A stretch of DNA of 24,510 bases from Elysia marginata (Eukaryota > Mollusca > Gastropoda > Plakobranchidae): the NCBI GenBank assembly GCA_019649035.1, contig BMAT01005865.1, positions 75,751-100,260 of the forward strand, read 5' to 3'. Positions 10,401 through 18,047 of the stretch are shown here, one piece after another (the first letter of the stretch is position 1; each line of letters starts with the position of its first letter). The translations under genes were made by a program, and so were the position numbers. Under the pieces are notes generated by a model that did no database searches, was not told where the DNA came from, and was given only the letters and a program-made list of their open reading frames with translations.

Positions 10401-13400
10401 CTATGTTGTGAAGCTGGGAGATTTTGGAATCTGCAAAATTCTACAGCTTGAAGCCGATTTGGCTTTAACAATGATTGGCACACCGTTCTACCTCAGTCCT
10501 GAAATTTGTTTGCAACAACCGTATCCTTGCTTCTGAATGAAAAAAAATACTTCTTCTTTTTTTTCATCTTTCTTTGAATTTTTATATATTAGGAGGATAA
10601 ACTCAATAGCAACTGAAATCGAGATCTTTATTTGTACAATCTGCGTGTTTTTATTTTGAGGAAAGAAAAAGAACCATGAAAAATCCTGTTTAGAATAAGC
10701 CAGACATAAAAAATATGTACTTTAGTAAATATTTTTTTTCATGGATGCCAAACACAAAGAGTTCCTGCGAGCTTAATAAATTCTTTGGCCTTATAACCCA
10801 GGATAAAGAAATTTCTCTAAAAATATTTTTTTTTACCACTGGCAAGAGAAACTACAAATAGTAGAATAAGTACTTGAAATGTAAGGTGAGAAAAAAACAT
10901 AGTAAAAATCTTTAGCTTTGTTGGCATAATATCCATGTTCACCGCTATTTTGTTAACAAGATTGCACACAGCTACAACTGTAAGAGTGACATGTGGTCTG
11001 CAGGCTGTGTCCTGTACGAGCTCTGTTGTTTAAAGCTTCCCTTCACGGCTACAAACATCCCTAGCCTTACAGCACAGATCATTGCCGGGAACTATAGTCC
11101 TTTACCCAGGTGAGGCGAGCTTTTCAGGTATAAAGCTTATTTCATAATTTTTTTACAAGAGAATGCAATATGATTTATACATTCTAGGAGATGACAAGAA
11201 CTCAAACGCCAGTGGCTTCATTGCCCAACAGCCTGTAGGTATGGAAAATGTGGAATCAAAATTTGAATTCTCAATCAGTTAGTTCTACAAAGTACTCCTC
11301 TCTCCTTCTCCTCTCCTTCTCCTCTTCTCCTTTTAAGTCTTTTCTTTAAATATAAAATTGCAAGCCTATTAAATCTCAGAACCTCCAACCCGTAAATTTT
11401 TCTTAGCAATATGAAATCAAAATTATATGTATTGCTTCTTCTGTCAAAGTTAACTTGTATACTGAAAAACTTTACCTATATAGTTTTCAACAAAAATTTT
11501 GTAACTAAAATTAAGCACTGCTTAACATGTTTTCTCTCCCCTTTTTATGCTGTAAATCCTTGCTGGAACAGCAACTGTGACCAGAGATTGTGTGATGCAG
11601 TGCGGACTTTGTTGGTTGTTGACCCAGAAAAACGTTCTTCTGCAGAGGAACTGTTGCAGTCTGCTGAGTTGCAAGTTGGTAAATTTTATGGTCTTAATTA
11701 TTACAAAAATGTAAACGTTTATATTGTAGATTGTTTCCTGAAGATTTGTTAATAGTTTGTTCAGCTTCCTGTTAACTGCTTATAATAATGACATTGAAAT
11801 AGCATGATCATTATTGATGTCTTTCTCATCCTGGATTAGGGTATTGGGAATGCGATTATAGCGCAAATTATCGTTCTTTCGGAAAACTCCCTCGTTGAAG
11901 TCAATTGCTCGCAGGCAAGAGTGATAATTTTGCGCTTTGATCGCTTTCCCAACAAGCCTCAGAGGCTTTTCATCTATCTCTGTCCACTGTCCACATTTTA
12001 AAAAAATTTTCCTCCATGACTTATCCAAGTTTTCCTAGGTTTTCCTTTAGATAGTTTTCTCTATGGGGGTTTCAATCCACTTTTTCTTTTGTTATATTTG
12101 GCTAACTTTCTCTGGGTGTAAGCAACCCATCACCCGTGGTTCCTTCCTATTTCCACCTCTACTGGTGTCTACTTCTTTGTAGCATCATCCTAACATTGAA
12201 TAAGATATTCTAATCAGATCAACATACAGTGGAGTCCATTTCACTTGAACCCTGATATCTTGACTTTGTGGATAACACGAATGTGTATTAGGATTCCAAA
12301 ATAGCAGTGTTTTTTTTTTTCCACTATCCTTCACTGGAAGTTTGGATATTTTGAACTGAATCGGCTGTTGCCGAGCACTTCAACTTATTCGGTGTGCACT
12401 GTATCAAATTTATGTTTCTAATCAGTGTGAATGAATCAGATGTCAGATTGTTACATTTGTTTCTTTTTTTCTCTATACTTGTAAGTCAAAAGACTTTCTA
12501 ATATCTTTTCACAAAATTTCGATAACTTAATGCAAATTTTAATATTTGGAAGCTGAGAATAAGCATTGTTCAAAGCATCAACGCCTTGTAGGCTAATATG
12601 AAATTTGGAACATCTGACACTTGGTTGCGAGCCATATGCCGATTCATTCTCCCAGATGGCAAGATATATGTATATTCAAACTTATAATTTTTTTTTTCAG
12701 AATTATACCTTGACAGTATAAGGCCATTGTTTTGTTTTTAAAAGTTCTGCATATTTACCAGCGTATCTCATTTTTACAAGGAATTTTCGAACAAGCAAAG
12801 AAATGTCAGGCCTACACCTTCACCTGTACCAGTGGAGTCTACACGGCAAGGCAGAAAGAGAGAAGCGTGCACCCCAGTGAGATGTGAGAACTCTCCTGAA
12901 TGGGCCAAGAGAGGATGCTGCGGACAGGATCCTGAGAAGCAAGCATCTCCATACAAGGCTCGTGCACTGTTTGTTGTTTGTTGTTTGTTAAATCTCTTAA
13001 TCAATTTGGCTTTTTTTTTTTTTTTTTTTTAAATTGTGCCAAAAAATCACTGTTTTCTTTACGATATCTGTTGGGAATATGTACTGGAATAGGAAGTTTT
13101 CACAATTATTCTTCAAAACATCAAAACCCCATCAAGTTTGCATTTTGTTCTCAATTACTTCACAGCTCTGAAAAGATTACTAGAAGTAAATATGGTGCTG
13201 TATGCGGCGGCTTTGACCTGATAAAGAGATTTTATGCTTTTGAGACATGGAATAAGACATACACAAAGCATTTACAGCTTACTCTTGATATTTTGAACTT
13301 CTATGGGATCAAAGTTCAAATTTGACTTATCAGTATATCGATGGCAGGCACATCAAACCTCTGGTGTGGCTTCTTTTGCTATATTAAAATCAGAGGTTTG

Positions 13401-15246
13401 ATGTGCCTGCCATCGATATCTTCTGCCTGGAAAATGAGACTGATAATCAAACAGGTATTCAAATAATTCCGGTTTGAGATGCCTAGATTCAGACGTAGTT
13501 TTTGAAGAAGTTGCCATTCACTTGGCCATTTTTAGTAATTCTAAGTAGAATTCTTATTCAAAAACTTATAAAAAATCTTATTTCTCCAGAAAGATTTTCA
13601 AATTTTACAGAAGCTGAATCACTCTGGAAAAGCAAAACTTATATTACCAGAATTTCTTTCTTTTTTTTTTTAAAGGAGGAAAAGAGAAAAGAAAAAAATG
13701 TTCCCCTACTCTGCCAGACATGACTCTCAAATGTCATTTTAGTGATTTGAAAATGGTCAAAATCTTCTTTNNNNNNNNNNNNNNNNNNNNNNNNNTTTTA
13801 GAAATGTGTAAATGTTGATTATTCTTAACCTAGAAATTTTGAAAAACTGTTGACTAGAACGTATCAACGCTAATGGCGCAGAATACCAAAAAAAATTTAA
13901 GCTTATAGAGGTCATGTCTACAAGTACATCTTTGAGATATATATATATCAAGACAAAAGAGTTTGGTGAAACATTATTGATTGGCTCCTCGGAATGTTAT
14001 GTTACAAATAATGTAACAGATTTTTTTTAGGCTTTACAACAAACTGAAATAAACTATTTCAGGGCATCGACAACAGAACTTACACCATAGTACGGTACCC
14101 AAAGCTTCGTCATCTGTCGCCGGCCTCTCCGGAACTGAGTCAGCTGCTAGAGAGACAGCGAAGCATGTCGAGTCCGCGGCAGAGAGTGGACGAAGCTCGC
14201 AAGTGTCAGTCAGTGGATGCTGCACAAGCCAGACAAAACCAACGCAGGCGCAAGCCCAAAGATGTAAAACTGTTTTTCAATTCTATTTTTATTATAATGA
14301 TTTGCGGTAGTAGTAATAGAATCGGAAGTGGTAATTTTGTTGCTATTTTGCACTTTATGGGTTTTTAGAATGTTGCAGGTCTTGAGAAACATAAATTAGA
14401 AAGATTGTGTGAAATTATTGCAGTTCTCTGAGGCATGTTTCTTTGCAGCACTCAGGCATTAAAGGAGTCCCTGCCTATGGGCAGAAAACGATCTTGTCAT
14501 TGTGCTTTGAGTACCACTCCTCTGTGAGTTCAGAAGGTAACCTGGCCTGTCAATGAACCCATATAAAGCGTTAGTGGGCTTAAGCGCTTTATGAAAAACA
14601 CCCTTTATTATATATCCTAAATTAAGACTTTATAAGAAAAAAAAACCTTTTGAATTATTTCATATTCTTTTATAATACAACTATCACATTTTTTCCTTCT
14701 CTTCTCACAAGACCTGTCTCCCTCGCCTAAATCTGCTGCAAGCTGTCCAAGAAATGTCACCCCCATCATCATCAAAGCAAAAAGCTACAGATTGCGGGCC
14801 GTCATATCAAGAATCAGAAATAGATTCTGGTATGTTGTAGAAAATTATAGAGCAGACATTTTGAGCAATTCTACTTAAAGCCCACTTCTCACCACCTCTA
14901 ATTTCATACCTTTAAAATCTTCCAACCATTTGATTTTGCAGTGGCCTCCATTATTTATTCTGATATAATATACGAGCGTACGTTGGTTTTTTTTTCAGAC
15001 ACACTGGAGCATATTGTAGAGGTTGCAACACTGTTCAGAAAATCAGCCGTGTCTCCTGATAAAGAAAAAGCAGTTGAAGGGATCAAGAACCAGATGTTGG
15101 CACTGCTAGGACCTGACCGACTGGCACGTGTTATCAATGCTGTCAGAGATGGGGCTGCGTATTCCTCTCTCAAACAACAGTTTTGTCTTGGCAGTAACAT
15201 GACGCAAGCCATTCTTTGGTACCTCCATCTGCAGGGGTTGTTCTAG
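7195..15246 (+). CDS. NIMA-related (NEK) serine/threonine protein kinase, 11 exons
   Basis: Spliced gene model: 7195-7459, 8674-8732, 9015-9087, 10367-10520, 10972-11109, 11572-11678, 12833-12876, 14063-14263, 14449-14523, 14712-14829, 14999-15246. All introns are GT-AG and the phases match; the product is about 493 residues. An in-frame TAA at 7183-7185 fixes the ATG, which has G at -3 and +4. Seen: glycine loop GSGSYGNV (12-19), ATP lysine K34 in VMKEV, alpha-C glutamate E52, HRDIKPQN (131-138), DFG (151-153), GTPFYLSPE (170-178), SDMWSAGC (189-196), and R251 in DPEKR. The kinase starts at the N terminus and ends near residue 260, as in NEKs, which phosphorylate Ser/Thr in cilium, centrosome and cell-cycle contexts (family knowledge). 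T167 sits where NEKs carry the activating threonine (inference). Tail: basic, Ser/Gln-rich about 267-411, then a helical-looking segment 412-493. The GTPFYLSPE activation segment and the length recall the NEK1/3/4/5 group; exact orthology is not settled. Family call firm, tail exons less so. Confidence 0.9.
7522..7715. mobile_element. foldback (TIR) element in NEK intron 1
   Basis: About 194 bp. The left arm starts AAGGGCACTCTTGAACAACTG, with cgtccc and AGACTTTG following. The right arm, read on the other strand, starts AAGGTACCCTTGGACAACTG with tgtccc and AGACTTTG. Arms match at roughly three quarters of positions over about 40 bp, and more weakly to about 60 bp. The centre holds a second small hairpin (CTATTGAT-ctat-ATCAATAG near 7578). 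Flanks share TCAT, a possible target duplication. Confidence 0.65.
7716..8673. other. rest of NEK intron 1
   Basis: AT-rich intron with no recognised element apart from an isolated GTAGGCCTAC-type palindrome near 8261-8270. No coding exon candidate with family similarity. Confidence 0.5.
8674..8732 (+). CDS. NEK exon 2 (kinase, alpha-D region)
   Basis: The acceptor ctcttttcaccag ends at 8673. The phase-1 join completes Gly89 and reads GDLDKHIRERRSLGQYFPND (residues 89-108), the usual NEK 'GGDLxxxI...FxxxxIL' stretch. The donor is gtgcgt at 8733. It is only 59 nt and rests on both the frame and the family match. Confidence 0.87.
9015..9087 (+). CDS. NEK exon 3 (alpha-E to HRD motif)
   Basis: The acceptor is a T-run plus gcag ending at 9014. 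Encodes residues 109-132, VILNWFTQLLSALTYIHSRG then ILHR, plus the first base of the catalytic Asp133. The donor is gtgaga at 9088. Splitting the HRD codon across an intron makes the join to exon 4 unambiguous. Confidence 0.9.
9357..9655 (+). mobile_element. tRNA-derived SINE, copy 2 (NEK intron 3)
   Basis: Has a degenerate tRNA-like head with a B-box-like GGGTTTGATTTCC (about 9433-9445). AAAGCAATTTACC and CCCACCTGTAAAATGGGTAC are shared with the minus-strand copy at 2957-3318, and an A-rich tail ends it near 9655. The 82-codon opening here is repeat sequence, not a gene. Confidence 0.72.
9730..10290 (-). pseudogene. LINE reverse transcriptase C-terminal fossil (NEK intron 3)
   Basis: Read on the minus strand with stops and shifts, the order matches the C-terminal half of RTE/L1-like ORF2. 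First GSRIAADRTLSA (about 10070-10105), then MATAKLGKMAASWKGKG (about 10000-10055), then NVTYGCKASTLFK (about 9930-9970, cf. 'TYGCESWTL'). Last come HIKCHKTMVENILQT (about 9780-9830) and ARGRGRPTRR (about 9735-9765). These are signatures of the thumb and tail of endonuclease-type LINEs. Non-functional. Confidence 0.72.
10367..10520 (+). CDS. NEK exon 4 (catalytic loop, DFG, activation segment)
   Basis: The acceptor ctaccatccag ends at 10366. Encodes residues 133-183: DIKPQN, LGDFGICKIL and IGTPFYLSPEI. Two bases of Pro184 are left over at the 3' end. The donor gtatcc at 10521 is weaker than the others but restores frame with exon 5. Confidence 0.9.
10521..10971. other. NEK intron 4
   Basis: AT-rich, with several T and A runs; no repeat family or coding element seen. 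Confidence 0.55.
10972..11109 (+). CDS. NEK exon 5 (kinase C-lobe, subdomains IX-X)
   Basis: The acceptor ttgcacacag ends at 10971. Encodes residues 184-229, YNCKSDMWSAGCVLYELCC followed by LKLPFTATNIPSLTAQIIAG; the APE-to-alpha-F region and the NEK 'LPF.A.....L...I..G.Y.PLP' pattern are clear. The donor is gtgagg at 11110. Confidence 0.9.
11110..11571. other. NEK intron 5
   Basis: Contains a short CTCCT pyrimidine repeat (about 11297-11331). An open frame continuous with exon 6 starts at 11411, but the family alignment begins only at the 11572 acceptor, so the upstream part is taken as intron. Confidence 0.55.
11572..11678 (+). CDS. NEK exon 6 (end of kinase domain)
   Basis: The acceptor tgctggaacag ends at 11571. 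Encodes residues 230-265 with VVDPEKRSSAEELL, i.e. the subdomain XI arginine and the terminal helix. The donor is uncertain: gtaaat at 11679 fits consensus better, while gttggt at 11675 would join in frame to a longer exon 7. See the exon 7 entry. Confidence 0.78.
11844..11952. mobile_element. foldback MITE, copy 2 (NEK intron 6)
   Basis: 109 bp. The left end TTGGGAATGCGATTATAGCG, then caaattatcgttctt; the right end gataattttgcgctttg then TCGCTTTCCCAA. The arms are inverted copies of each other and match the copies at 4428-4524 and 17931-18047. The unpaired centre is only about 30-40 bp. No coding capacity. Confidence 0.8.
12227..12401. mobile_element. 175-bp TA-flanked TIR element (NEK intron 6)
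   Basis: Begins CAGTGGAGTCC and ends GTGCACTG, flanked on both sides by TA (12225-12226 and 12402-12403). TA duplication with CAGTG/CACTG ends is the hallmark of Tc1/mariner-pogo MITEs (established). It equals the 2362-2536 element in length and has a similar left end. Confidence 0.62.
12833..12876 (+). CDS. NEK exon 7 (short; start uncertain)
   Basis: The donor gtgaga at 12877 leaves phase 0 and joins exon 8 cleanly. The start has two in-frame solutions. The preferred one uses donor 11679 with an acceptor ending at 12832 (tract ccttcacctgtaccag), giving 44 nt: VESTRQGRKREACTP. The other uses donor 11675 with the acceptor tttttacaag ending at 12780, giving 96 nt and 16 extra residues overall (EFSNKQRNVRPTPSPVP... 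in place of VV). Mixing donor 11679 with acceptor 12780 changes the frame. Transcript evidence is needed to choose. Confidence 0.6.
13335..13419. repeat. perfect 29-bp inverted repeat with 27-nt loop
   Basis: The left arm 13335-13363 and right arm 13391-13419 are exact reverse complements; they contain CGATGGCAGGCACATCAAAC and its complement. The loop is 13364-13390. RNA from either strand would form a long perfect stem inside NEK intron 7. Confidence 0.93.
13771..13795. other. assembly gap (25 N)
   Basis: A run of 25 N characters in NEK intron 7; the true length is unknown. Confidence 0.99.
14063..14263 (+). CDS. NEK exon 8 (basic tail)
   Basis: The acceptor aactatttcag ends at 14062. A 67-codon phase-0 exon (residues 281-347) contains YTIVRYPKLRHLSPASPELS and ends QNQRRRKPKD. 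The donor gtaaaa is at 14264. Composition is locally GC-richer than the introns. It holds Ser-Pro sites and a basic cluster, as in a disordered kinase tail. Domain unrecognised. Confidence 0.82.
14449..14523 (+). CDS. NEK exon 9 (tail; could be skipped)
   Basis: The acceptor tttctttgcag ends at 14448 and the donor is a consensus gtgagt at 14524. Length 75 nt, phase 0 at both ends (residues 348-372): HSGIKGVPAYGQKTILSLCF then EYHSS. Exons 8 and 10 are also phase-compatible, so skipping would keep frame. Confidence 0.7.
14545..14630 (+). repeat. possible SINE 3' tail (NEK intron 9)
   Basis: Contains aaagcgttagtgggcttaag followed by CGCTTTATGAAAAACACC and a TTATTATA run. This resembles the 'AAGCGCTTTATGAAAA...TTATT' tails of invertebrate SINEs. 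No matching copy elsewhere in the window, so the call is tentative. Confidence 0.35.
14712..14829 (+). CDS. NEK exon 10 (Ser-rich tail)
   Basis: The acceptor cttctcacaag ends at 14711. Reads TCLPRLNLLQAVQEMSPPSS and ends SYQESEIDS plus one base (residues 373-411). The donor is gtatgt at 14830. A second frame is also open here, but only this one joins the last exon without a stop. Confidence 0.78.
14999..15246 (+). CDS. NEK exon 11 (C terminus and stop)
   Basis: The acceptor is a long T run plus cag ending at 14998. Encodes residues 412-493, DTLEHIVEVATLFRKSAVSP through LQGLF, then TAG at 15244-15246. The stretch LLGPDRLARVINAVRDG recalls the short C-terminal 'LG...h..hh..h' helix of some NEKs (weak inference). 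An upstream acceptor ending at 14941 is also in frame and would add 19 residues. Confidence 0.85.
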
Positions 15247-15254
15247 GCTACAGT

Positions 15255-15325
15255 ATAATGAATAACATTTATATAGAGCAGTTTTCTTTTATAGCTCAAA
15301 GTGCATTACATTGTGTATCTTTAAT
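15255..15325 (-). repeat. possible SINE/LINE 3' scrap after the NEK stop
   Basis: The + strand reads aataacatttatatagagca then agctcaaagtgcattacat. This resembles the common invertebrate repeat end 'AACATTTATATAGCGC...CAAAGCGCTTTACAT' in minus orientation. No second copy here; tentative. Confidence 0.35.
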
Positions 15326-15536
15326 CTTTTAAGCTAGCTTCACTTCTCTTTTCCCTCTGGAATTTTCTGCATATTGTGTCAGATTTTAAGGAGAACATGA
15401 GACAAAAAAATGCGAAACAGACTTGCTATGAACTCTTACGCCCATAGGGTAAACAGGTCACCCATTACTTTTCATCCACTCCTATGCTAGGATCATGTAT
15501 GTGAAACTTATTGAAACTTCATTATCATTCACTCAC

Positions 15537-15695
15537 TCATTGCGTCCTCTCTGAGCCATCTGGCACTTGAGGAAGTTCAAGAACTCTCCATCTCGGTCGG
15601 TCCACTGCTGTTAGGGGAGCCATTTCTAAGGAGAGACCTCCTTCTTCCAGGTCCCTCTCCATTGGCCTCCTCCAAGTCTCCTTTAGCCGTCCTCT
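15537..15695 (-). pseudogene. LINE ORF2 C-terminal tail fossil
   Basis: The minus strand reads GRLKETWRRPMERDLEEGGL, then SLEMAPLTAVDRPRWRVLEL and a TGA at 15537-15539. This follows the 'GRPKxTWRRxxExDLxxxGLxxxxAxxxAxDRxxWRxLV' tail typical of endonuclease-type LINEs (established pattern). It lies in the presumed NEK 3'UTR, antisense to it. Confidence 0.72.
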
Positions 15696-16983
15696 ACTAA
15701 ATACTACAATCTAGTACAAGATAAAGATCCTCTTTTGAATTTTGACATCCACACTCACAGTGGGAAGTAGCTTTACGCTGAGAGCTCGGGAATGGATGGA
15801 GTTAGCTAAGTGTGTGTCTATGATCAATTTGTTAAGCTGTGATAACTTAGATCTTTGTCTCATAACTTAAAGATCCTATTGACGCCTCTTGCTTGTGTAA
15901 AATGTCCACAAAAAAGTTGTACTTTCTTTGCTTTTCAACGGTAACAAAGTGTGCACTGGTTTGTTGTAAGTTCAGAAGCACACAATGTCTCTTTGAGAAA
16001 GAAATATTGTCTAGCTTCGGCCGTACATTGCGAGCAAGTTATCATGGTAACATTGGGCTGCACGTGACAAAAAAGTCTTTTTTCTATGGTTTTATACCCC
16101 AAACATGACTCTTAAGCAATAAGATGGACATTTTACACCAATTGAAAAAATATGCCCTTTTTTGCCGCAATTGCTCTTAAGCACAAAGCTTCAAGCTTAT
16201 TGAAAAGAGATGCTGCTTGAAAGAAAGAAAACAAAGAAAAATTCAGGGATAATTTTTCTATTTGACTGAAACAAAAATTTATGTAAAAACGCTTTGTGTT
16301 AAATAGAGTTTTCTGTCTTAAAAATAGGCTGGGAATTTACATGTTTGGTATAAAAAAAAAACAAAACAAAACAAAAAGGATGTTCTGGTTTTCCGAAATA
16401 ACGTAAAGCGCATGCCTGCAACTAAAGTGCAAGCAAGAAAAATTACTCTGTTAAGTAATCATCTCTTGACATTTTCTCTCAGGTATTCGTAATGAATGCA
16501 CTGCAGGTGCTAATTGGAATTGTATTATAACATGCACTAAATTTCTGATTTTCAAAGTGAGCTTTGAAAACAATTATTTTTGCCCTCAGCATCTGTTATA
16601 TGAATACAAATTATGGTTTTATTTCTATACCTTTTCCCGTAATTATTAGTTAGTCTGAACTGTGGTTTTCTGTTGTTGAATAGTAAAAGTAGTAGCAGCA
16701 CATCAGATGGCTGGTTTATGACTGTTAACTGAAATTGTCAGTCCATTCCAGATTGTGAATGTAACCTTGCTTTCTTTACTATATCATAGTCTCATTCAAG
16801 GTTAGTTGTTAGGCTATGTAGAACTAGAACTATGTGGTGTTTGTTCTATTTCTTCAATGATTGTATGAATCTGTTTGTTATGAATGTTTTTTTTTAAATA
16901 GACTGATAGTGCTTTAATCACATGTTATTTATGTTTGTGTTTTTGTAAAACCTTTTTTTCAGACATAAGTCTCATAGGAAACA

Positions 16984-16989
16984 AATAAA
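16984..16989 (+). terminator. candidate polyadenylation signal AATAAA
   Basis: This is the first canonical AATAAA I find on the sense strand after the NEK stop codon, followed by T-rich sequence. In AT-rich DNA the hexamer is common by chance, so its use is a guess. Confidence 0.3.
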
Positions 16990-16995
16990 TTCAAT

Positions 16996-17464
16996 AATTT
17001 GGATATCTTTACGAATATTGTTATTGTGACTCTTACCTGCTGTTATACTTATTTTTGTTTTTGTTGACTGAAGTTTTTTTTTTTGAGTTTTGAGCTCATA
17101 ATCAACTGTTTTTGTTTGCTTACTTTGAATTTAAGACAGTGACTGTGAAAAAAAAATGTAAGTCTTTTTTGTACAGGTAATTGAAATACATGTACCATAT
17201 CATTCCTTCTGGTTGGCTTAAAACTTTTGAATACAAACATTTGTAACAATAATCTTTAAATACAAAAAAAAAAAAACGAAAAAAAACTGGTTAGGCCTTT
17301 TGTCTTTGCTCTGGTAAAGTGAATGCAGACTTAAAACTTTATATTTTTCCACCAGCAGATCAATACACACCAAAGAAAATTTGACTGATTTGTTGGACCA
17401 TACCATTAAAGTCAGGCATTGACATACCAGAATTCCAAGCACCTATGCAACCTAAAGAAACTGA
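16996..17464. other. intergenic DNA
   Basis: AT-rich with an A-rich block at 17263-17287. No exon or element recognised. Confidence 0.5.
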
Positions 17465-17705
17465 TGATGTTCTATAAGATTCTATCAATAGGCCAACCCC
17501 TGAAGCTGGGAATAATACTTAATAGAGTCATGTATGTTGCCACTTACGGTTGCAAGTCCTAGACCCTGGCAAAAACATACAAAAAAAGAATCAAAGCTTT
17601 TCAAATAAATTGCTCCTGAAAAATTGTTACAGCACCTGGGACAGCCAAAGAAAGCAACGAAAACATTTTAAAACACCTTGACTTGGACAAAGGTCAACTC
17701 TTAAA
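17465..17705 (+). pseudogene. LINE reverse transcriptase C-terminal fossil
   Basis: The + strand reads VATYGCKS*TLAKTYKKRIK, then AFQINCS, then TAKESNENILKHLDLDKGQL and LNQ. This is the 'VATYGCESWTLTK...RIKAFEM.CYRKIL...TNE.IL' region of an endonuclease-type LINE, with internal stops. It stops abruptly where the GGT/GAT minisatellite begins. It carries the same block as the minus-strand fossil in NEK intron 3, but the two read differently and may be different families. Confidence 0.82.
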
Positions 17706-17710
17706 CCAGA

Positions 17711-17930
17711 TGATGGTGGTGCTGATGGTATTGGTGGTAGTGGTGCAGATGGTATTGGTGGTAGTGTGCTGATGGTATTGGTGGTAGGGGTGCTGATGGT
17801 ATTGGTGGTAGTGGTGCTGATGGTATTGATGGTATTGGTGTCAGTGGTGTTGATATTCATGATGTCGATGAAGATGATTGTATTGGTTCTGGTGGTGGTT
17901 ACATTCATGATCTTGATGATGGTGACGGTA
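17711..17930 (+). repeat. 24-bp GGT/GAT minisatellite
   Basis: Units of GGTGCTGATGGTATTGGTGG+TAGT repeat about five times between 17718 and 17860, then decay into GGT/GAT-rich DNA. One unit has lost a base, breaking the 8-residue ADGIGGSG-type frame, so this is not coding. Confidence 0.85.
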
Positions 17931-18047
17931 TTGGGAATGTGACTAGAGCGCAAAATTGTCGTTCTTGCCTGCAACTGCCAGTAAAATCGCTTTAAATAGA
18001 TAGTTATCCAAAAGGAATGATAATTTGCGCTTTAATTGCGTTCCCAA
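17931..18047. mobile_element. foldback MITE, copy 3 (inside minisatellite)
   Basis: 117 bp. Left end TTGGGAATGTGACTAGAGCG; right end ATAATTTGCGCTTTAATTGC then gttcccaa. Arms are inverted and match the copies at 4428-4524 and 11844-11952. GGT/GAT-rich DNA continues on both sides, so the element interrupts the array. Confidence 0.8.

Larger units (their letters stand above)
12877..14062. other. NEK intron 7
   Basis: Holds a 20-nt T run (about 13011-13030), the perfect hairpin at 13335-13419 and the assembly gap at 13771-13795. The acceptor-like ttttttttag near 14031 is not used because its frames close before exon 8. Confidence 0.55.
15247..16995 (+). other. probable NEK 3'UTR and downstream flank
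   Basis: No coding sequence continues after the TAG. The first clear AATAAA is at 16984-16989, about 1.74 kb downstream, so the UTR may be long or may use a non-canonical signal earlier. The stretch contains a SINE-like scrap (15255-15325), a LINE tail fossil on the minus strand (15537-15695) and a short A-rich run near 16352-16378. Otherwise I see nothing. Confidence 0.4.

Noticed and set aside
11411-11571. coding extension of NEK exon 6 upstream of 11572
   Set aside because: The frame is open, but the sequence is AT-rich and unlike kinase; the join from exon 5 at 11572 restores the conserved PLPSNCDQRL order.
12832-13032. separate 66-codon gene over NEK exon 7
   Set aside because: Only the part to 12876 joins the NEK frame; beyond it the frame runs into intron and a long T run, and the start is GTG.
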